Notes under the pieces: model-generated | What the model saw: only the letters and a program-made list of their open reading frames with translations | What the model was told of the DNA's origin: nothing | Databases searched by the model: none | NCBI RefSeq assembly: GCF_002127655.1 | Contig: NZ_NEHB01000013.1 | Coordinates: 136,522-200,521 of the forward strand | DNA length: 64,000 bases | Reading direction: 5' to 3' | DNA from: Janthinobacterium sp. GW456P | Lineage (GTDB): Bacteria > Pseudomonadota > Gammaproteobacteria > Burkholderiales > Burkholderiaceae_D | Translations under genes and position numbers: made by a program | Shown here: in pieces, positions 60,841-64,000 of the stretch | Layout of the letters: each line of letters opens with the position of its first letter | Position numbering within the stretch: position 1 is the first letter of the stretch

Positions 60841-63800
60841 GGTTCTTCTCCCGCGCCGTCATCGGGCGCGCTGATCGGGTCGATCGTGATGTGTTGTTGC
60901 AGCCAGTCGGCCAGCGGGCCATACAGCTCGCGCGTGCAGTCTTCCCAGGCCTCTTCGTCGGCCAGGGCGGAAAACTCGGGCCACAGGCGCGCCAGGCACA
61001 GTTCATCGCGCTCGCCCGAGATATCAAAGCCGCCGTCATACACGGCGCGCGGGTCGCCCTGCTGCACCAGCGCCAGCCCCGTCTTGCAGGCTGTGGGCAG
61101 CGGATGGTTCATGCCTTCGCGCCACAGCGCCAGCAGGGTGGCCAGCGCGTCGCGCGAACTGGCCGGATCGAGCGGCGCCATGCTGACGATGGCGTCGTGC
61201 GCCACCAGATAGCCGGTGACGGGAAAGCCGAGGGCGGCGGCGGCCAGCTGGCGCAGCCACATCAGCATCAGCTTGTCGCCGCGCGCCTGGCCGGCCTTGT
61301 CCGTCACCTTCGAGGAAATCTGCATCAGCCAGGCCGTCTCTTGCCCGTTGCTGCACAGTCTGTCGAGCCAGTCGTCGATCTGCACCTCGCCGAACGGCAA
61401 GTTGATGGCGCGCTTGTCGGCCGCCAGCGGGAACGAGGCGCGCAAGGACAGCCACGCGCTGCGCACAGGCACCAGCGCCTCGACCAGCTGCGCCTGCACC
61501 TGCCGGCCAATCAGGCCGATGGGCAGCACGCCCTCGCGCGCCAGTTTTTCTGCGCGCGCTTCCAGGCTGGCGCGCACGTCGTCGATCTCTTCCACGGCGC
61601 CGCCGTCGTCCAGCATGGTGTCTTCCAGCAGGTAGCGCTCGAGCGCATTCAGACCGAACGGTTCTTCATCCTCGCCCAGCATGGCCGCATCGGCGAAATA
61701 CACGCTCAAGCGGCGGCGGAAGAAGTACTTGACGGGCTGGCGCAGGAAGCTGGCCAGCTCGCCCAGCTTCAGGCGCGTGCCGGGATCGAGCTCGTACGGC
61801 CCCAGCGCCAGCGCGTCGTCCGCCTGCGGCGCGTCGGCGTGGGCCACGCGCCATTCGCGCGCGTAGGTCAGCAAGCCATCGGCTTCGAAATAGCGGCGGC
61901 TGAACGGCTGCAGCGCGTGCTCGGTGGTGAGCGACGCCAGGTGCCGGTCCAGCGACCAGCCGGCGGCCAGGTAGTCGCGCAGCTGCGACACCAGCACGGA
62001 CGGCGGCTGCTCGGAATTGTCGCGCACATTGCGCCCCACCCAGCTCACGTACAGCTTGTCGCGCGCGGCCAGCAAGGCTTCGAGCATCAGGTAGCGGTCG
62101 TCGTCGCGGCGCGAACGGTCGCCCGGGCGCGCCATGCCGGGCAGCGCCAGCAGGTCGAAATCGGCCTTCTGCGCGCGGCGCGGGAAATCGCCGTCGTTCA
62201 TGCCCAGCAGGCAGACGACGCGGAACGGCACGGCGCGCATCGGCATCAGGGTGCAGAAGGTGACGCCGCCGGAGACGAATTGGTGGTTCAGGGTCGGTTC
62301 GTCCAGCGCGCCCAGCCACGCCACGCGCAGCACGGACAGCGGCACCGGCTCGACAAAGCCCGCATGCCCGCAGGTTTCCAGCCAGCCCTGCAAGGCGCCC
62401 TCGAGCTGCGCCAGGGTCAGGCGGTCGCCCTCGTCGTCGGCGTCGAAAAAAGCGGCCAGCAGCGCGCGCGCCTGCGCGCCCCACTCGGCCGGCGTGCGCG
62501 CGCCGGCCAGCACGGTGCGCCAGTGCAGCAGCGCCTCGACCAGCTGCGCCAAAGACCCTGCCAGCGCCGCATCGAGACCGCCCACTTCCGCATACGGCTC
62601 GATGCCGCCGAAGCTGGCGCCACTGCCGCTGGCATAGCCGAGCAGCATGCGCCGCACGCCGAAGATCCACGCATTCTGTTCCCCGGCCGCGCCCAGCCCC
62701 AGGCCGGCGCGGTGTTCCTGGTCCAGGCCCCAGCGCACGCCCGCCCCTTCGATCCAGGCGCCCAGGGTGGCCAGGTCGTCCGGCTGCAGGCCAAAGCGGG
62801 TGGCCAGCGCCGGCACGTCGAGCAGGTCGCGCACTTCGCTCTGGCGGCAGCGCTGCTGCGGCAGCTGCAGCAGCCACTCGAGCGCGACGAGCAGCGGGTT
62901 GACGCTGCGGTCCTTCACGTCGCCGATCTCGAACGGAATGAAACGCTCGTCGTTGCGCCGGTACTGGTCGAAGACGGCGTGGATGGCGGCCGTAAACGTG
63001 TCGATGTCGGGCACCATCACCACCACATCGCGCGGACGCAAGAGCGTCTCGGCGCTGTGCGCGAACATGGCCAGCAACTGGTCGTGCAGCACTTCCACTT
63101 CGCGCTGTACGCTGTGCGCCACGTGAAATTCGATCGAGCGGTCGCCTGCCTCGGGCGGCGTTTGCGCATGCTCGGCCAGCGGGCGCAGTTCGCGGATGGC
63201 CACCTGCACCTGCTGCAGCAGGGTTTCGCCCGTTTCCTCGCCGAACAGGTCGATGCGCAGGCTGTCGTCGCGTCCTTCGGCTTGCGCGTGTTCGTCGAAT
63301 TCGTCGAGCATGCGGATGAAATCGCGCCCTTGCCTGCCCCAGCTGGCCAGCAGCGGATGGCTGTGCGCATGCAATTCCTCCAGCGGAATTTGCGCCAGGT
63401 CGGTGCCGTTGCGCTGCCGCTGGCGCTTGTTTTCCGCGCGCAGCAGGTCGCGCCCGTCGATGATGTCGCCCCAGTAGAACTGGCAGGGATTGGGCACGGC
63501 CAGCACCACCTGCGTGTGGCGCGCCAGCGCGGCCAGCGCCTGCAAGGTCTGGTAGGGCAAGGCCGACACGCCGAACAGCACCACCCTGCGCGGCAGCTTG
63601 CCGGCGGGCGCGTCGCCGGCGGCGATCGCCGCCAGGAAGGCGTCATGGATGTCGGCGCGGCCCGTGTCGCGCTCCAAGGCCTCGACGTCCTGGCCCACGG
63701 CGCGCCACAACTGCGCCTGCCAGCGCTGGTCTTCCTTCAAGACGATGGCTTCCCCGCGCGCCGTGCGCAACTGGTTGCGCCCGGCCGCCCAGTCGGCCAG

Positions 63801-64000
63801 CCAGTCGGCGCGGTAGACCTGATACTGGTCGAACAAGTCGGCCAGGCGCTCGGCCAGCTGCAGCCGGCGTTCGCAATCGCCATCGGCCAGGAAGTAGCGC
63901 AGCGGCGCAAACACCGGATCGGCCAGCAGCGACGGCAACAGCCGCATCAAACGCCAGGTCAGCGGGGATTTATCGAACGGCGACACGCGCGGGACGCGCT
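60837..64000 (-). CDS. recC: Exodeoxyribonuclease V subunit gamma RecC, 5' end outside the window
   Basis: RecC is the Chi-recognising scaffold subunit of RecBCD. At least 1054 residues are present; the frame stays open to the right edge (…R-V-S-P-F-D-K-S-P-L-T-W-R-L), so the N-terminus lies beyond it. Helicase-like motifs without an ATP-binding loop, P-M-R-A-V-P-F-R-V-V-C-L-L-G-M-N-D-G-D-F-P in sections and the C-terminal region are RecC-typical. It is the first of the three rec genes in this window and overlaps recB by four bases. Confidence 0.96.
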   Translation of the reverse strand, partial: RVPRVSPFDKSPLTWRLMRLLPSLLADPVFAPLRYFLADGDCERRLQLAERLADLFDQYQVYRADWLADWAAGRNQLRTARGEAIVLKEDQRWQAQLWRAVGQDVEALERDTGRADIHDAFLAAIAAGDAPAGKLPRRVVLFGVSALPYQTLQALAALARHTQVVLAVPNPCQFYWGDIIDGRDLLRAENKRQRQRNGTDLAQIPLEELHAHSHPLLASWGRQGRDFIRMLDEFDEHAQAEGRDDSLRIDLFGEETGETLLQQVQVAIRELRPLAEHAQTPPEAGDRSIEFHVAHSVQREVEVLHDQLLAMFAHSAETLLRPRDVVVMVPDIDTFTAAIHAVFDQYRRNDERFIPFEIGDVKDRSVNPLLVALEWLLQLPQQRCRQSEVRDLLDVPALATRFGLQPDDLATLGAWIEGAGVRWGLDQEHRAGLGLGAAGEQNAWIFGVRRMLLGYASGSGASFGGIEPYAEVGGLDAALAGSLAQLVEALLHWRTVLAGARTPAEWGAQARALLAAFFDADDEGDRLTLAQLEGALQGWLETCGHAGFVEPVPLSVLRVAWLGALDEPTLNHQFVSGGVTFCTLMPMRAVPFRVVCLLGMNDGDFPRRAQKADFDLLALPGMARPGDRSRRDDDRYLMLEALLAARDKLYVSWVGRNVRDNSEQPPSVLVSQLRDYLAAGWSLDRHLASLTTEHALQPFSRRYFEADGLLTYAREWRVAHADAPQADDALALGPYELDPGTRLKLGELASFLRQPVKYFFRRRLSVYFADAAMLGEDEEPFGLNALERYLLEDTMLDDGGAVEEIDDVRASLEARAEKLAREGVLPIGLIGRQVQAQLVEALVPVRSAWLSLRASFPLAADKRAINLPFGEVQIDDWLDRLCSNGQETAWLMQISSKVTDKAGQARGDKLMLMWLRQLAAAALGFPVTGYLVAHDAIVSMAPLDPASSRDALATLLALWREGMNHPLPTACKTGLALVQQGDPRAVYDGGFDISGERDELCLARLWPEFSALADEEAWEDCTRELYGPLADWLQQHITIDPISAPDDGAGEEP

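Overview
The window is GC-rich, densely packed bacterial chromosome and looks like a betaproteobacterium of the Oxalobacteraceae (Janthinobacterium/Massilia type). That placement is an inference from protein resemblance and style (high GC, ATGA-overlapping operons, a DUF3460 protein, linked recC-recB-recD). No rRNA, tRNA, CRISPR array, insertion sequence or phage gene was seen.

Positions 1-34491 hold one nearly complete flagellar locus. From left to right it contains: two tandem flagellins (the first cut by the window edge); an orphan FliK-like protein; a leftward export/switch operon (fliM-fliN-fliP-fliQ-fliR-flhB-flhA); a rightward basal-body and ATPase operon (fliE-F-G-H-I-J); a rightward cap, chaperone, regulator and stator run (fliD-fliS-fliT-like-fliK-fliL-fliA-motA-motB-flgM-flgN-stand-alone muramidase); leftward flgA; and a rightward rod, hook and ring run (flgB to flgL) ending in an orphan hook-associated-like protein. 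The content and block structure match the secondary 'lateral' or Flag-2 systems of Vibrio, Aeromonas and Escherichia: own flagellins, own sigma-28 and anti-sigma factor, own stator, no fliO, no flhF/flhG, no che genes, and a FliM without the CheY-binding N-terminus. The usual lateral master regulator LafK, expected between fliM and fliE, is absent; a 551-bp non-coding stretch occupies that place. The FlgJ functions are split between two genes about 7 kb apart.

Positions 34560-55060 are mixed housekeeping and signalling genes: a GT9 glycosyltransferase, a PAS-GGDEF-EAL protein, a small membrane protein, a PACE-type efflux protein with a LysR regulator, a DUF3460 protein, a Tat-exported DUF882 peptidase, a degenerate EAL protein, a class II glutamine amidotransferase, a GNAT acetyltransferase, a sulfate-binding protein, a LuxR-type regulator, a coiled-coil lipoprotein, a molbindin, a LytS/LytR-type two-component pair, a PbpG-like endopeptidase, an EamA exporter with a divergent LysR regulator, and a chemoreceptor.

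Positions 55218-64000 carry the leftward recC-recB-recD operon, with recC running off the right edge. The flagellar genes would build a second, probably constitutively rotating flagellum. The c-di-GMP proteins and the chemoreceptor nearby are plausible motility-related neighbours, but nothing in the sequence ties them to this flagellum directly.
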